DNA from: Spirochaetales bacterium
GTDB taxonomy: Bacteria; Spirochaetota; Spirochaetia; SZUA-6
Direction: 5' to 3'
Assembly: GCA_027021365.1 (NCBI GenBank)
Contig: JALUUM010000001.1
Span: 124,001 to 188,000, forward strand
DNA: 64,000 bases
The translations under genes were made by a program, and so were the position numbers. Below are positions 42,506 to 52,256 of this stretch, piece by piece. Below the pieces are notes generated by a model. It saw nothing but the letters and a program-made list of their open reading frames with translations, searched no databases and was not told the DNA's origin. Each line of letters opens with the position of its first letter. The first letter of the stretch is position 1.

Positions 42506-45253
42506 ATGTATTGGAGGAGTACCAGGTTTAGATTGATAGCGATATCCATTGCCCTTACATGGATTCTTGTTATATCAAGCTCCCTGTACTGGAATCTTCG
42601 TAATTTGCATGAATCGATAAAGAGAACAGCGGTGACCTCAGCCCGGGAAAGTTTCAACAAGGATGTGCTCTACAGGCGCTGGAATGCGATGAAAGGGGGA
42701 GTCTATGTACCCGTTTCAAAGGATACCCCACCTAATCCCTATCTCAAAGGAATCGCAGAGAGAGACGTAACTACCACAACTGGGAAGCACCTTACCCTGG
42801 TGAATCCTGCCTATATGACGCGACAGGTTCATGAACTTGCAAGGGAAACCACTGGAGTCCGTGGTCATATCACGAGCCTCATGCCGATACGTCCGGCAAA
42901 CAGGGCAGATTCCTGGGAAACAAAGGCCCTGAAAGAGTTTGAAGAGGGTGTTTCTGAGGAATATACCATTGAAACCATGAACGGCAGGAAATACCTTCGG
43001 TTCATGAAACCCCTTATAACGGAGGAGTCATGCCTTAAATGTCATGCAGCGCAGGGATACAAGGTCGGGGACATACGTGGAGGTATCAGTGTAACACTCC
43101 CCTTCGAGCCGTATCTGCAGCTTGAGATGGGGCAAAAGCGTCTCTCGATATTCCTTCACATTGTAATTGGTCTTTTGGGCCTTGTCGGTCTATGGGTAGC
43201 GCTCAAGTTCATCTACAAGGAGGTAGAGGCGAGGCTTGAAAGCGAGGAAAGGTTAAGGGCTCTGGTAGATACGATACCGGACAGTGTCTGTCTGGAGGAT
43301 GAGAAGGGAAGATGGATAGAGACAAATAAGGTCAACCTCGATTTGCTAGGCCTGTCCGAGGTGGATTATCACGGCAAGACGAATGAGGAACTTGCAGAGT
43401 ACAGCAGGGGCCATGGTGAATCGGTTATTGCCCTTGGAAAGTGGGATGAGGAGGCATTGGAAAAGGGAGAGCCTGTCAGGTTTGATCTGGACTTTGTCGA
43501 GCCAGGCGGAAGCAGGAAGCATTTCGATGTGATAAAGGTTCCCCTTCTGGATGAAAAGGGAAAGAGAAAAGGTGTCGTTATCGTAGGAAGAGATTTAACA
43601 GAGCTGAAAGAAGTACTTGATTTCCAGGAACTCCTCATAAAACTGGCTACAAAGTTTATAAATCTCCCTATCGAAAAGATTAACGATGGAATAGAGAGCT
43701 CCCTGGCTGCGGTGGGAGATTTTCTCAAGACGGATCGTGCATACCTGTTCCGCTACGATTTAACCAGGGGAATAATGACGAATACGCACGAATGGTGTGC
43801 TTCGGGTATCGAGCCGCAGGCAGGGAAATTCAGGGATATACCACTCGAAGGATTTGAAAAATGGCTCGGTCTTCACAGTGAGGGGAAGATGATTCACCTG
43901 CCGGAGAATGTTTGCAGTCTGAATAAAATGCTGGAACTGAAAGGTGTAAAATCTCTCATAGCACTGCCCCTCTTTTCTTTTTCCAAGTGTTTCGGATTCA
44001 TCGGCTTTGATTCTATAGAAAAGGTCCGTCAGTGGTCCGATTCGGAGATAGCCCTTCTTAAGATTCTTGCAGAAATATATACAAATGCTGAACGTTTCGT
44101 TCAGGCCGAGGAAGAGAAGGAAAAACTTCAAATCGAACTGTTCCAGGACAGAAAGCTTAAATCCATCGGGAAGCTGGCGAGTGGCATAGCTCATGATCTA
44201 AACAACATGCTTTCTCCTATACTGGGCTATTCCGAGCTAATACTGCAGACACTGGATGATACCGACCCGAGAGAGGAAGACATGAGGCATATCGTCCATT
44301 CCGCAGAGAGAGCCCGTGACATAGTAAAGCAGCTTCTCACATTCAGCAGAAAACAAACCCTTCAGGTGCGCCCTCTCGACTTGAATGAGGTGGTTGAACA
44401 TTTCAGAAAACTTCTCCGCCACACGATAAGAGAAGATATAGAAATAAAGCTTGAACTTACACCTTCACTCCCCAAAGTAATTGGTAACAGAGGCCAACTT
44501 GAGCAGGTTATCATGAATCTCGTGATAAATGCGCAGGATGCCATAGAGGGAAGAGGAATTATAAGGATCAGGACTTCTTCGGAGAGGGACGAGAGGGGAG
44601 GGGCAGTAGTTTTGAGTGTAATAGATAACGGAAGAGGCATGGAAGAGGAGATACAGGCAAATATCTTTGATCCCTTTTTCACTACAAAGGAGATCTGGAA
44701 GGGCACGGGGTTGGGCCTTTCTACCGTGTATGGAATAGTGAAAAACCATGACGGTGAAATCAAGGTTACGAGTACTTCCGGTGTTGGAACGAGATTCGAT
44801 ATCTATCTTCCCGTTTTCGATGAGAATAGCGAACCTGTTGAAGATAGAATCATCAAAGAGACGGTGGGAAAAAATAAAGCAGAGGGCAGGGTTACGATAC
44901 TGCTTGTGGAGGATGATTATCGTGTGAGGGCAGTGACAAGACGCATGCTGACAAACAAAGGCTACAGCGTGATAGTTGCAGAAAAGCCGCAGGAGGCTAT
45001 CAATCTCGTCGAGAAAGAGGGAGAAAACATAGATATTCTACTCACAGATGTGATTATGCCGGAGATGAATGGTGTTGAGCTGTATAAAAAAGTATCTGAG
45101 ATCAAAACCGATATCAAGGTGCTTTTCATGTCCGGGTACACCAACAATACAATTTCCATGGAGGGACTTGTGGCGGGAAGAATCAATCTCATTCAAAAAC
45201 CCTTCAGTGCCGAAGAGCTTACCAGTTCGATCGGTGAAGTGTTGGAGGGATGA
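42506..45253 (+). CDS. Hybrid histidine kinase with c-type haem (DUF3365) sensor domain
   Basis: A ~915-residue membrane sensor. Two membrane helices flank a periplasmic domain with a c-type haem site CLKCH at about residues 176-180, matching the DUF3365/Tll0287-like haem sensors. Then come a PAS domain, a GAF domain, HisKA with phospho-His in GIAHDLNNM, HATPase_c (NLVINAQDA, DNGRGM, GTGLGLS) and a C-terminal receiver with phospho-acceptor in LLTDVIMPEM. It probably senses redox state or a haem ligand such as NO, CO or O2. The start is uncertain: ATG 42506 or upstream TTG 42470. No DNA-binding response regulator is adjacent. Confidence 0.9.
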   Translation: MYWRSTRFRLIAISIALTWILVISSSLYWNLRNLHESIKRTAVTSARESFNKDVLYRRWNAMKGGVYVPVSKDTPPNPYLKGIAERDVTTTTGKHLTLVNPAYMTRQVHELARETTGVRGHITSLMPIRPANRADSWETKALKEFEEGVSEEYTIETMNGRKYLRFMKPLITEESCLKCHAAQGYKVGDIRGGISVTLPFEPYLQLEMGQKRLSIFLHIVIGLLGLVGLWVALKFIYKEVEARLESEERLRALVDTIPDSVCLEDEKGRWIETNKVNLDLLGLSEVDYHGKTNEELAEYSRGHGESVIALGKWDEEALEKGEPVRFDLDFVEPGGSRKHFDVIKVPLLDEKGKRKGVVIVGRDLTELKEVLDFQELLIKLATKFINLPIEKINDGIESSLAAVGDFLKTDRAYLFRYDLTRGIMTNTHEWCASGIEPQAGKFRDIPLEGFEKWLGLHSEGKMIHLPENVCSLNKMLELKGVKSLIALPLFSFSKCFGFIGFDSIEKVRQWSDSEIALLKILAEIYTNAERFVQAEEEKEKLQIELFQDRKLKSIGKLASGIAHDLNNMLSPILGYSELILQTLDDTDPREEDMRHIVHSAERARDIVKQLLTFSRKQTLQVRPLDLNEVVEHFRKLLRHTIREDIEIKLELTPSLPKVIGNRGQLEQVIMNLVINAQDAIEGRGIIRIRTSSERDERGGAVVLSVIDNGRGMEEEIQANIFDPFFTTKEIWKGTGLGLSTVYGIVKNHDGEIKVTSTSGVGTRFDIYLPVFDENSEPVEDRIIKETVGKNKAEGRVTILLVEDDYRVRAVTRRMLTNKGYSVIVAEKPQEAINLVEKEGENIDILLTDVIMPEMNGVELYKKVSEIKTDIKVLFMSGYTNNTISMEGLVAGRINLIQKPFSAEELTSSIGEVLEG

Positions 45254-45260
45254 GATGGCG

Positions 45261-46649
45261 CTACTTGATACCATCGTTATCCCGGAGGGCGGCAATTTCG
45301 TGCGGGAGTAGCCGCTTTCGCGGGCGAAAATAGGTGCGTGGGGAGTAGCTGTACAGGTCGGAAACCCTCGTCATGTAGATGCAGGCATAACGTTCAACCT
45401 GGTCTGCAAACCTACTTTCTTCCAGGCCCGCACGTAATATTTCACCCCAGTAAGGATTGAAATACTTTTTTAGCTCCAGAAGTTTCTTTGAAATATCCGT
45501 GTTTATCCTGTCTATTTCTTTGAAAAGCTTGGAAACTGTTTCTCGTGTTTTTGAATCTCTCTTTTCTTCCCTGACATCATACATATTGATTCTTGTCTCG
45601 AGTTGCTGTTTCTTGTCCATAAGAAGATCTATTTTCTCTTGTATTTTTCTGGATGCTCTTATGTTGGCAATCTCTTCACTCAGGTTACCCAGTACAAGGG
45701 CGGTTCTCCAGTTGCAGGATTTTTTAATTGTCACGACATCTCCGTAGATATGGTCTCCGATATAGAGGATTTCACTTCCCTGTACACCGAGGCCCTCCTG
45801 TACGCTACCGAACCAGCCGCCCTGAAAAATCCCGCTCTCTACCGTTCCGAAGTGGTTTCGCATGAGGCCTGTTTCTTCATCCACGGAGAGAAAGCCCTTT
45901 CTCTCGGTAAAGAATCCCGGCTTATCCGCAAGGGTTATCACTATCTGAAAGAGTTGCTGCCACCTCTTTAGTTTCTTCAAGTAGGGGTCTATTGCGAAAC
46001 GAAGAAGGTCGTTTGTATAGTTGTAATCGGAATTCGTTATGAGTATCAGCTTTTTGCCGTACCTCAAGAGCCTCTCCAGGAGCAGGACTACCGTGGGATC
46101 GGAATCCACGTATCTTTCAAAGTCATTCCTTATGATTGATTTCAGGGAATCGTTCCGATGCACCATGTCGAGGCACTGGCTGATGTCTTCGGAAAGTTGA
46201 TAGTAATCCGGAAGGGCAAGGCCGTCCTCCTTTAACTGGACGAGCTGGGAGTAGAGAACACCCGTTGAAATCGAAAAGGAAGTGTCTAGACTCTGGAAAT
46301 CTGAATTTTTTATATCTATTGCCATTTCCTGGTATAGCCTGTTCTGTTCCTTGTACCCTATTTCCCTGAGACCATGGTATGACAATTTCACCTTACCAAA
46401 CCTGCTAAGCTTAAGAAGATTCCCCTTTCTCTTGTCTATTACGAGGCCGGGTATCGAGCGCCTGTAGTTGAACCTCAATTTTTCAATTTCCTTCGGATAG
46501 GAACATTCCCTGATAAGTGACTCTATTATGAGCCTGTGAGTGACCTTTTCAAGCTCCCTTGTATGGTATCCAACGAGGGTATAATCCATATCGAAGCCTA
46601 TTACCTTTATTTTCTTCAGGTTGAGTATCCTGTTTACGAATACGGGCAT
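45261..46649 (-). CDS. HAD-IG-family 5'-nucleotidase
   Basis: A 462-residue cytoplasmic protein of the cytosolic purine 5'-nucleotidase-like HAD family (PF05761). Motif I is GFDMDYTLVGY with nucleophile and acid aspartates; motif II is LILITNSDYNYTNDLL; motif IV is LYIGDHIYGDVV. A coiled-coil-like segment (KIQEKIDLLMDKKQQLETR) follows. It would hydrolyse IMP/GMP-type nucleotides. GGAGG lies before two consecutive ATGs; the second (46649) has better spacing. Its stop is 7 bases from the end of the convergent kinase gene. Confidence 0.88.
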   Translation of the reverse strand: MPVFVNRILNLKKIKVIGFDMDYTLVGYHTRELEKVTHRLIIESLIRECSYPKEIEKLRFNYRRSIPGLVIDKRKGNLLKLSRFGKVKLSYHGLREIGYKEQNRLYQEMAIDIKNSDFQSLDTSFSISTGVLYSQLVQLKEDGLALPDYYQLSEDISQCLDMVHRNDSLKSIIRNDFERYVDSDPTVVLLLERLLRYGKKLILITNSDYNYTNDLLRFAIDPYLKKLKRWQQLFQIVITLADKPGFFTERKGFLSVDEETGLMRNHFGTVESGIFQGGWFGSVQEGLGVQGSEILYIGDHIYGDVVTIKKSCNWRTALVLGNLSEEIANIRASRKIQEKIDLLMDKKQQLETRINMYDVREEKRDSKTRETVSKLFKEIDRINTDISKKLLELKKYFNPYWGEILRAGLEESRFADQVERYACIYMTRVSDLYSYSPRTYFRPRKRLLPHEIAALRDNDGIK

Positions 46650-46700
46650 CATTCCTCCTTCTATTTATCCCTATTTGTCAGTATTGTCTGGTATAGCCTT

Positions 46701-47099
46701 TCAACCGCGCACCAAGAGGAGAGGCTTGTTTAACTTGTGCTTCAATACGTCGGAAACACTTCCCAGAATGAAGTCGCTTATTGCCTTGTGTCCGTGGGTG
46801 GCCATTGCAACAAGGTTCCAGGTCGGTTCACTTGCCTTTTTAAGGACTTCCTCTGCCGGTTCCCCTTCCGTACTGGAGTAGTCCACGGATATCCCTTCTT
46901 TCTCGAATAACCTGCTTGCCCTGGAAAAACATTCATTTACCCTGGTAGTCATAACCCTCTCCTGGTCCAGCGTGTGGGCATGAATCACATGAAAGAGGTG
47001 TACCCTGGAATTATGATGTCTGGCAAGCTCCTTTATATGGGAAATTATTGCATCGTCCACCGGTGAACAGTCCAGCAGGACGAGAATGTTTTCGTACAT
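46701..47099 (-). CDS. Universal stress protein (UspA family)
   Basis: A 132-residue single-domain Usp protein: ENILVLLDCSPVDD at the N-terminus and MATHGHKAISDFILGSVSD near the C-terminus. The usual ATP-binding G-2x-G-9x-G-S/T is degenerate here (THGHKAI replaces the first glycines), so ATP binding is uncertain. AGGAGG precedes the ATG. It sits between the nucleotidase and NRAMP genes, all minus-strand. Confidence 0.88.
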   Translation of the reverse strand: MYENILVLLDCSPVDDAIISHIKELARHHNSRVHLFHVIHAHTLDQERVMTTRVNECFSRASRLFEKEGISVDYSSTEGEPAEEVLKKASEPTWNLVAMATHGHKAISDFILGSVSDVLKHKLNKPLLLVRG

Positions 47100-47136
47100 G
47101 CCTATTCCTCCTGATATTGAAATTTGAAAAAATCTG

Positions 47137-48387
47137 TCAAAAGAGCGTCGTGTAGAACAAATAAAGGTTGAGTACTATTATTATTGCAGAGACGAGGATT
47201 GCAAGCAAGAATTCACTTCCGCCGCTCCTGAGTTTGCCCATTACGTCTTTTCTTTTGCAGAGTATTAGTAGCGGTATCAGCGTGAAAGGAAGCTGAATAC
47301 TCAAAATTACCTGACTGAAAATCAGTATCTTGAAGGTATCGAGTTTTAGAAGGATTATCAGGAAAGAGGGCAGTGCCGTTATGAAGGTGGAGACCTTGTA
47401 GAGTAGTGTATCGGGGTCTTCCGGTTTACCGAGAAAAGCTGTAATGACATTTACCTCCGCCATGGAGGATGTGATGGAGGACGAAATGCCGGCAGCAAGA
47501 AGTGCAAGTGCAAAGAGAAAACCTGCGAGGTTACCTGCAAGGGGACGCAAGGTATCCGATGCCTGTCTCAAGCTGTCAACATAAATCCCGTTTCTGTAGA
47601 AAACAGCTGCTGCAACGATTATCATTGCGGAATTCACAGCCCAGCCCAACCCCATTGCAGTAATCGTGTCTATCTTTCCGAATTTGAGGAGTCTTTTCTT
47701 CTCCTCCTCGGTTTTACCCCACTTCCTGCTCTGGATCACATTGGAATGGAGAAAGATATTGTGTGGCATCACTACTGCTCCCAGCATTCCCATGGCTATG
47801 TAAATATTTTCTCTGGTTATTCTTGGTATAACAATGGCGGGGGCTACGGCACTCCAAACAGGCTTGACTATAAAAAGCTCTATTATGTAGGAGATGGAAA
47901 TAATTCCAAGAAACGCAAGGATTATCTTTTCCAGTTTATGGTACCTCTGCGTAACGATGAAGAAAACTTCAATGAGGACTGTAATGAATGCTCCAAGCCA
48001 CAGGGGGAAACCCAACAGCAGATTGAATCCTATTGCCCCTCCAAGCAATTCGGCGACATCGGTTGCCGCACTGGCAGCTACTATGGTTACTCCGATTAGA
48101 GCAGAAACGGGGCCTGAAAAGTGTTCACGAATATTTACACCAAGTGATTTCCCGGTTGCTATCCCCAGCCTGGCGCTCATGTTCTGAATAAGTATGAGCA
48201 TGAGGGTACTTAAGGTTATAACCCATAGGAGGTCGTAGCGGAAATCAGCTCCACCGGAAATATTGGTAGCCCAGTTTCCCGGGTCTATGAAACCGACTGT
48301 GACGAGGAAACCGGGACCCAGAAACCTGAGGACAAGCTTCCACATCTTTTGTTTTTCCGGATTGTTCTGGCCATTGCCTCTCTCCAT
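47137..48387 (-). CDS. mntH: NRAMP-family divalent metal transporter (MntH-like)
   Basis: A ~416-residue inner-membrane H+-coupled importer for Mn2+ or Fe2+. The metal-binding motif of helix 1 is FIDPGNWATN (Asp, Asn) and helix 6 has MPHNIFLHS (Met, as in MntH). Eleven or so helices are predicted. The open frame extends to 48441, but a near-consensus promoter lies at 48397-48425 inside that extension. The ATG at 48387 is therefore the likely start, only about 3 bases after the predicted transcription start, so the mRNA is probably leaderless or nearly so. Confidence 0.9.
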   Translation of the reverse strand: MERGNGQNNPEKQKMWKLVLRFLGPGFLVTVGFIDPGNWATNISGGADFRYDLLWVITLSTLMLILIQNMSARLGIATGKSLGVNIREHFSGPVSALIGVTIVAASAATDVAELLGGAIGFNLLLGFPLWLGAFITVLIEVFFIVTQRYHKLEKIILAFLGIISISYIIELFIVKPVWSAVAPAIVIPRITRENIYIAMGMLGAVVMPHNIFLHSNVIQSRKWGKTEEEKKRLLKFGKIDTITAMGLGWAVNSAMIIVAAAVFYRNGIYVDSLRQASDTLRPLAGNLAGFLFALALLAAGISSSITSSMAEVNVITAFLGKPEDPDTLLYKVSTFITALPSFLIILLKLDTFKILIFSQVILSIQLPFTLIPLLILCKRKDVMGKLRSGGSEFLLAILVSAIIIVLNLYLFYTTLF

Positions 48388-48396
48388 GTTCCGACT

Positions 48397-48425
48397 ATTG
48401 TATGGCTTTGAAATTGTGCTGTCAA
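48397..48425 (-). promoter_or_regulatory. Promoter for the NRAMP gene
   Basis: On the minus strand TTGACA (48420-48425) and TACAAT (48397-48402) are 17 bases apart. The predicted transcription start near 48390 is almost at the ATG 48387. Confidence 0.75.
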
Positions 48426-48496
48426 TCGAAATGAGTCGCATGCATGGGATAAACCAATGTGATACTGAAAAGTTCTGAAAACAGATTTAGTTGTTT

Positions 48497-48517
48497 ACAA
48501 TATTAGTAATATATTGT
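48497..48517. promoter_or_regulatory. 7-7-7 palindrome inside the chaperone promoter
   Basis: ACAATAT-N7-ATATTGT is a perfect inverted repeat. It fills the spacer between TTTACA (48494-48499) and a -10 at TATATT (48518) or TATTAT (48520). It lies between an NRAMP gene and a metal-chaperone gene, so it may bind a metal sensor; the regulator is unknown. Confidence 0.45.
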
Positions 48518-48544
48518 TATATTATAGCTCGGAGGATATCGGTC

Positions 48545-48763
48545 ATGGAAATCAAGGAAGGCGTTTTGGCCCTTAAGGGTGCAACATGTGCATCCTGTGC
48601 ATATACCATTGAACATGTCGGAAGAAAGATCAAAGGGATAGAGGATATTCAGGTAGACTCGGGACAGAGCAAGATATTTGTGAAGTACGAAGGTGACGGG
48701 GAAGTACTTGAAAGGGTCAGAAATATCATTCGTACCGTTGGCTACGATGCCACGATTATCTGA
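48545..48763 (+). CDS. Heavy-metal-associated (HMA) domain protein, probable copper chaperone
   Basis: A 72-residue protein that is a single HMA ferredoxin-like domain with metal site GATCASC (CxxC), as in CopZ. Cysteine spacing is intact but the usual methionine before the first Cys is replaced. It would carry Cu+ or another soft metal in the cytoplasm. ATG 48545 has GGAGG 9 bases upstream; the longer frame to 48491 covers the promoter. No copper ATPase is adjacent. Confidence 0.88.
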   Translation: MEIKEGVLALKGATCASCAYTIEHVGRKIKGIEDIQVDSGQSKIFVKYEGDGEVLERVRNIIRTVGYDATII

Positions 48764-48796
48764 AAATTATATATTTTAAATTTAAATAATTATTAT

Positions 48797-48825
48797 TTGA
48801 AATGTCTCTCATCTTTGTCTATACT
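48797..48825 (+). promoter_or_regulatory. Promoter giving a probably leaderless kinase mRNA
   Basis: TTGAAA (48797-48802) and TATACT (48820-48825) are 17 bases apart. ATG 48833 lies exactly 7 bases after the -10, where transcription should start, and no SD sequence is present. Confidence 0.6.
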
Positions 48826-48832
48826 GATGTTC

Positions 48833-51800
48833 ATGAAAGAATATTCGGAGAAGCTTACCTTTGGAGTTGCACTGCGCAATCTTTTAAAGGCGGTCTTTTC
48901 ACCTCATGAGAGCATAGGCGATGCCGAAACCAGGAGTAAATCGATTCTTCTCTCAGTTTCTCTTTGTGGCATTGCTTTCATTGTCGCACTGTATGAGCTT
49001 GTGACATCACTTTTCAATGGTTACGAGTTCAGTCTGCCCTCTGCAATTGGTTACTCTCTCCTGCTTGTTGCCTATCTCTTTAATGTGTCCGGAAGATTTA
49101 GAATTGGGGCTTTGCTCTTTATATTCACCATACCGGTTGTAGAATTCGTAAAGTTCTTCCTTGAACCGGAAACCTTCGATTTTATCAATATTGTTTTTAT
49201 AGGACTCAATGTAATATTTTGTGCCCTATTCTTCTCTATCGGTCTTACGCTGTTCGTTGCGATACTGAATATTGCAGGAATCATCCTTACCGCCCTGTGG
49301 ATTACACGAATCGATTCCTCCTTCCCTTTCAAGACTATTATCGACCCTCTGTTCGTTCATATAGGTACCGGTACCCTTCTCATCGGATTATTTTTATATC
49401 TCAAGAAAACCTTTGAAGAACAGCAGAAACGGCTTGTTTTGAACAAGGTGAGGTACAGGAACCTCTTCGAAGAATCGCCCATTGCGGTCTGGGAGATAAA
49501 TGCTTCGGGGTTGAAATCTTACCTTGACGGGTTGAAAAGCAGGGGAGTTGAGAACCTGGAAGGTTATCTTGAAGAGAAGCCGTATGAACTGGTATCCAGC
49601 TCTGCCTTCATAAGGGTCGTCGATGTGAACAATACCGCTGTCAAACTGTTCGAGGCCAGGGATAAGAAGGATCTTATAGCAAACCTCGACAAACTTTTAC
49701 AGGAAGCATGGTTACCTGTCTTTAGAAAATCTGTTTACAGGAGACTTGAAGGCTCGCTGTTGAATGTCTACGAGATAGATCATCGAAGTTTGACCGGGAA
49801 GAAATTGCGTCTCCTCGTTCACTCTTCTCTGCCGGAGGAGTTCAAGGATAGCTGGGAGAGGATAATAATCTCTGTTATCGATATAACGGAGAGAAAGGAA
49901 ATGGAGACACAGTTACGGCAGCGTGCAAATTTCATGGAGCTTGTTTCGGGAATCCAGAACAGCATCTCCTCTGTTCTCGATTTGAATGAACTGCTTGGAA
50001 GGGCAGTAGAATCTTTGAAAAAAAATCTCGGCTTTTTTGAAAACAGCATATGGTTGAGAGATGGCAATGAACTGGTGTTACATGCAACTTCCTTCGACGA
50101 GATGCAGGAAAAAATAGGAAAGGTTCGCCTTAGGATAGGCTCCGAGGGAATAATCGGTAAGACCGGGGAACTGAAAGAGCTGTACAACTGCCCGGACGTA
50201 ACAACTGATCCTTACTATCGCGTTTTCGTGGAGGGAGTAAAAACAAGATCCGAGTGTGCCGTACCAATTATGATAAAGGACAGGTTGATTGGAGTGCTGG
50301 ATATTCAGAGTGAAAAGGAGAGCGCCTTCAGTCATGAGGATGAGAAGATACTGCTTACCGTTGCAGGCCAACTTGCCATTGCAATCGAGAATGCCTCTCT
50401 CTATGAAAATGCCAGAAAGCGGCTTGAAAGGCTTACCACTATCAACAGGATAGGAAGGGAAATAAGTACAAGCCTGGAGATAGATACGCTACTGGAAACG
50501 GCATATAGCGAAATAGTAACAATATTCGAACCCGATGCACTCGCTATCGGCTTTTACAATGAGGAAACAAATACCTTCGATTGCAAGATTTGTATAGATA
50601 AAGGAATCAGAATAAAATCGTTTCCCCTGAATCTGAACAGGGATCCGGCACCTCTCTTGAAGCTTGTCGTCGAGGAAAGGAAACCTATCCGCTTTACAAA
50701 TTTCAGTGAGGAAAGATTCAAATTTCCCAGACTGCATCTTTGGGGTACAGGTGAAATACCGGACTCATGGCTGGGTGTGCCACTTATTAAGAATGGCAGT
50801 ATAATCGGAATGATTGTTCTGCAATCCTACAGAAAGAACGCCTATTCCAAGGAGGATGAAGCCTTCCTGTCGACCATTGCCGATCAGCTAACCGTTGCAC
50901 TGGACAATGCCCGCCTCTATGAACAGGTAAAGAGAGAGCTGGAAAGAGAAAAATTACTGGAAGCCCAGCTAGTACAGGCACAGAAAATGGAAGCTATCGG
51001 AAGGCTTGCAGGAGGAATTGCCCATGACTTTAACAACATACTAACAGGCATCCTCGGTTATACCGATTTGCTCATCGAGGGCCATGAGGGGGAAGACTGG
51101 GTTAAGGAGCTTTTGGAGATCAAGAAGGCGGCCAAGAGGGCTGCAATGTTGACCAGCCAGCTTTTGGCCTTCGGAAGAAAGCAGGTTCTCCGGATGAGGG
51201 TTGTGGATTTGAAAGAAACCATAGAGGATCTCAAAGATATGCTGGATAGGGTGATAGGTGAAGATGTCGAGTTGCAAATAGAGGGAGAGCCGGACTGTCT
51301 TGTGAAGGTCGATCCCGGACAAGTTTCACAGGTCGTTTTGAACCTCGCAGTTAATGCAAGGGATGCAATGCCTGAAGGGGGCAGCCTGCTTATCAAGACA
51401 GAAAAACTGGAATTGAACGGTCAATTTACGGAGGGAACCTTTAACCTTGATCCCGGTTCATATGTTGTTCTCACAGTGAGGGATACAGGTACGGGGATGA
51501 ATGATGAAACGGTATCTCATATTTTCGAGCCCTTTTTCACGACGAAAGAGATAGGGAAGGGTACCGGTCTCGGCCTCTCCATGGTATACGGGATCGTTAA
51601 GCAGAGCAATGGTGATATTCTTGTCCGTAGCAAGATAGGGGAAGGAACCGAGTTCAGAATCTATTTCCCCTATGCGGAGGAACAGATTTCAACGGCGATT
51701 TCACCCGCAGGAGATGTGGAAACAGGTTCGCATGAAGGGAGGACTAAGACCCCGGACGGCCACGGGGAAACCATTCTACTCGTGGAGGATGAAGAAGCGG

Positions 51801-52132
51801 TCAGAAATATAACAGCGAGGATACTGTCTTCTGCCGGATATTCGGTTCTCCTTGCGGGGGATGCAGGTGAGGCAATTGAAATATGCAACAGGCATTTGGG
51901 GAAAATAAGCCTTCTCATAAGTGATATAATCATGCCTGGCGGAATGAGTGGCAAGGAGCTTGCCGAATATCTGCAGTCCATTCATCCGGAGATAAAAATC
52001 ATGTTTATCTCGGGATATTCGGAAGAAACTGTTACCAATAACAAAGCACTAAAGGAGGGGGTCGAGTTCCTACAGAAACCCTTCACTTCTCATGACCTTG
52101 CAGAGAAGGTACACAGGCTCCTCGGTGGTTGA
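48833..52132 (+). CDS. Membrane hybrid histidine kinase with two GAF domains
   Basis: A ~1,099-residue sensor kinase. Residues ~25-185 contain about six membrane helices; then a PAS-like domain, two GAF domains (from NFMELVSGIQNS and RLERLTTINRIGRE), HisKA with phospho-His in GGIAHDFNNIL, HATPase_c (NLAVNARDAMPEGG, DTGTGM, GTGLGLS) and a receiver domain (LLVEDEEA ... LISDIIMPGGMSG). Its kinase-receiver half resembles the haem kinase at 42.5 kb, so they are likely paralogues with different sensors. There is no SD sequence; ATG 48833 is placed at the predicted transcript start. No output regulator is adjacent. Confidence 0.9.
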   Translation: MKEYSEKLTFGVALRNLLKAVFSPHESIGDAETRSKSILLSVSLCGIAFIVALYELVTSLFNGYEFSLPSAIGYSLLLVAYLFNVSGRFRIGALLFIFTIPVVEFVKFFLEPETFDFINIVFIGLNVIFCALFFSIGLTLFVAILNIAGIILTALWITRIDSSFPFKTIIDPLFVHIGTGTLLIGLFLYLKKTFEEQQKRLVLNKVRYRNLFEESPIAVWEINASGLKSYLDGLKSRGVENLEGYLEEKPYELVSSSAFIRVVDVNNTAVKLFEARDKKDLIANLDKLLQEAWLPVFRKSVYRRLEGSLLNVYEIDHRSLTGKKLRLLVHSSLPEEFKDSWERIIISVIDITERKEMETQLRQRANFMELVSGIQNSISSVLDLNELLGRAVESLKKNLGFFENSIWLRDGNELVLHATSFDEMQEKIGKVRLRIGSEGIIGKTGELKELYNCPDVTTDPYYRVFVEGVKTRSECAVPIMIKDRLIGVLDIQSEKESAFSHEDEKILLTVAGQLAIAIENASLYENARKRLERLTTINRIGREISTSLEIDTLLETAYSEIVTIFEPDALAIGFYNEETNTFDCKICIDKGIRIKSFPLNLNRDPAPLLKLVVEERKPIRFTNFSEERFKFPRLHLWGTGEIPDSWLGVPLIKNGSIIGMIVLQSYRKNAYSKEDEAFLSTIADQLTVALDNARLYEQVKRELEREKLLEAQLVQAQKMEAIGRLAGGIAHDFNNILTGILGYTDLLIEGHEGEDWVKELLEIKKAAKRAAMLTSQLLAFGRKQVLRMRVVDLKETIEDLKDMLDRVIGEDVELQIEGEPDCLVKVDPGQVSQVVLNLAVNARDAMPEGGSLLIKTEKLELNGQFTEGTFNLDPGSYVVLTVRDTGTGMNDETVSHIFEPFFTTKEIGKGTGLGLSMVYGIVKQSNGDILVRSKIGEGTEFRIYFPYAEEQISTAISPAGDVETGSHEGRTKTPDGHGETILLVEDEEAVRNITARILSSAGYSVLLAGDAGEAIEICNRHLGKISLLISDIIMPGGMSGKELAEYLQSIHPEIKIMFISGYSEETVTNNKALKEGVEFLQKPFTSHDLAEKVHRLLGG

Positions 52133-52256
52133 CAAAGGGAGATGATAGGTCTATCCTGTGTGTCGGTTTGAAAACGTTTGCAGGAAGAGCCTGCGGGGGT
52201 TCTTCTTCCGTTGTTCAACCATTATGAAGAGAGGAGTGAAGAGAGGAGGTTGAAAA

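Noticed and set aside
52170..52210. Terminator after the second hybrid kinase
   Set aside because: GAAGAGCC can pair with GGTTCTTC, but the stem is weak and no T-run follows.
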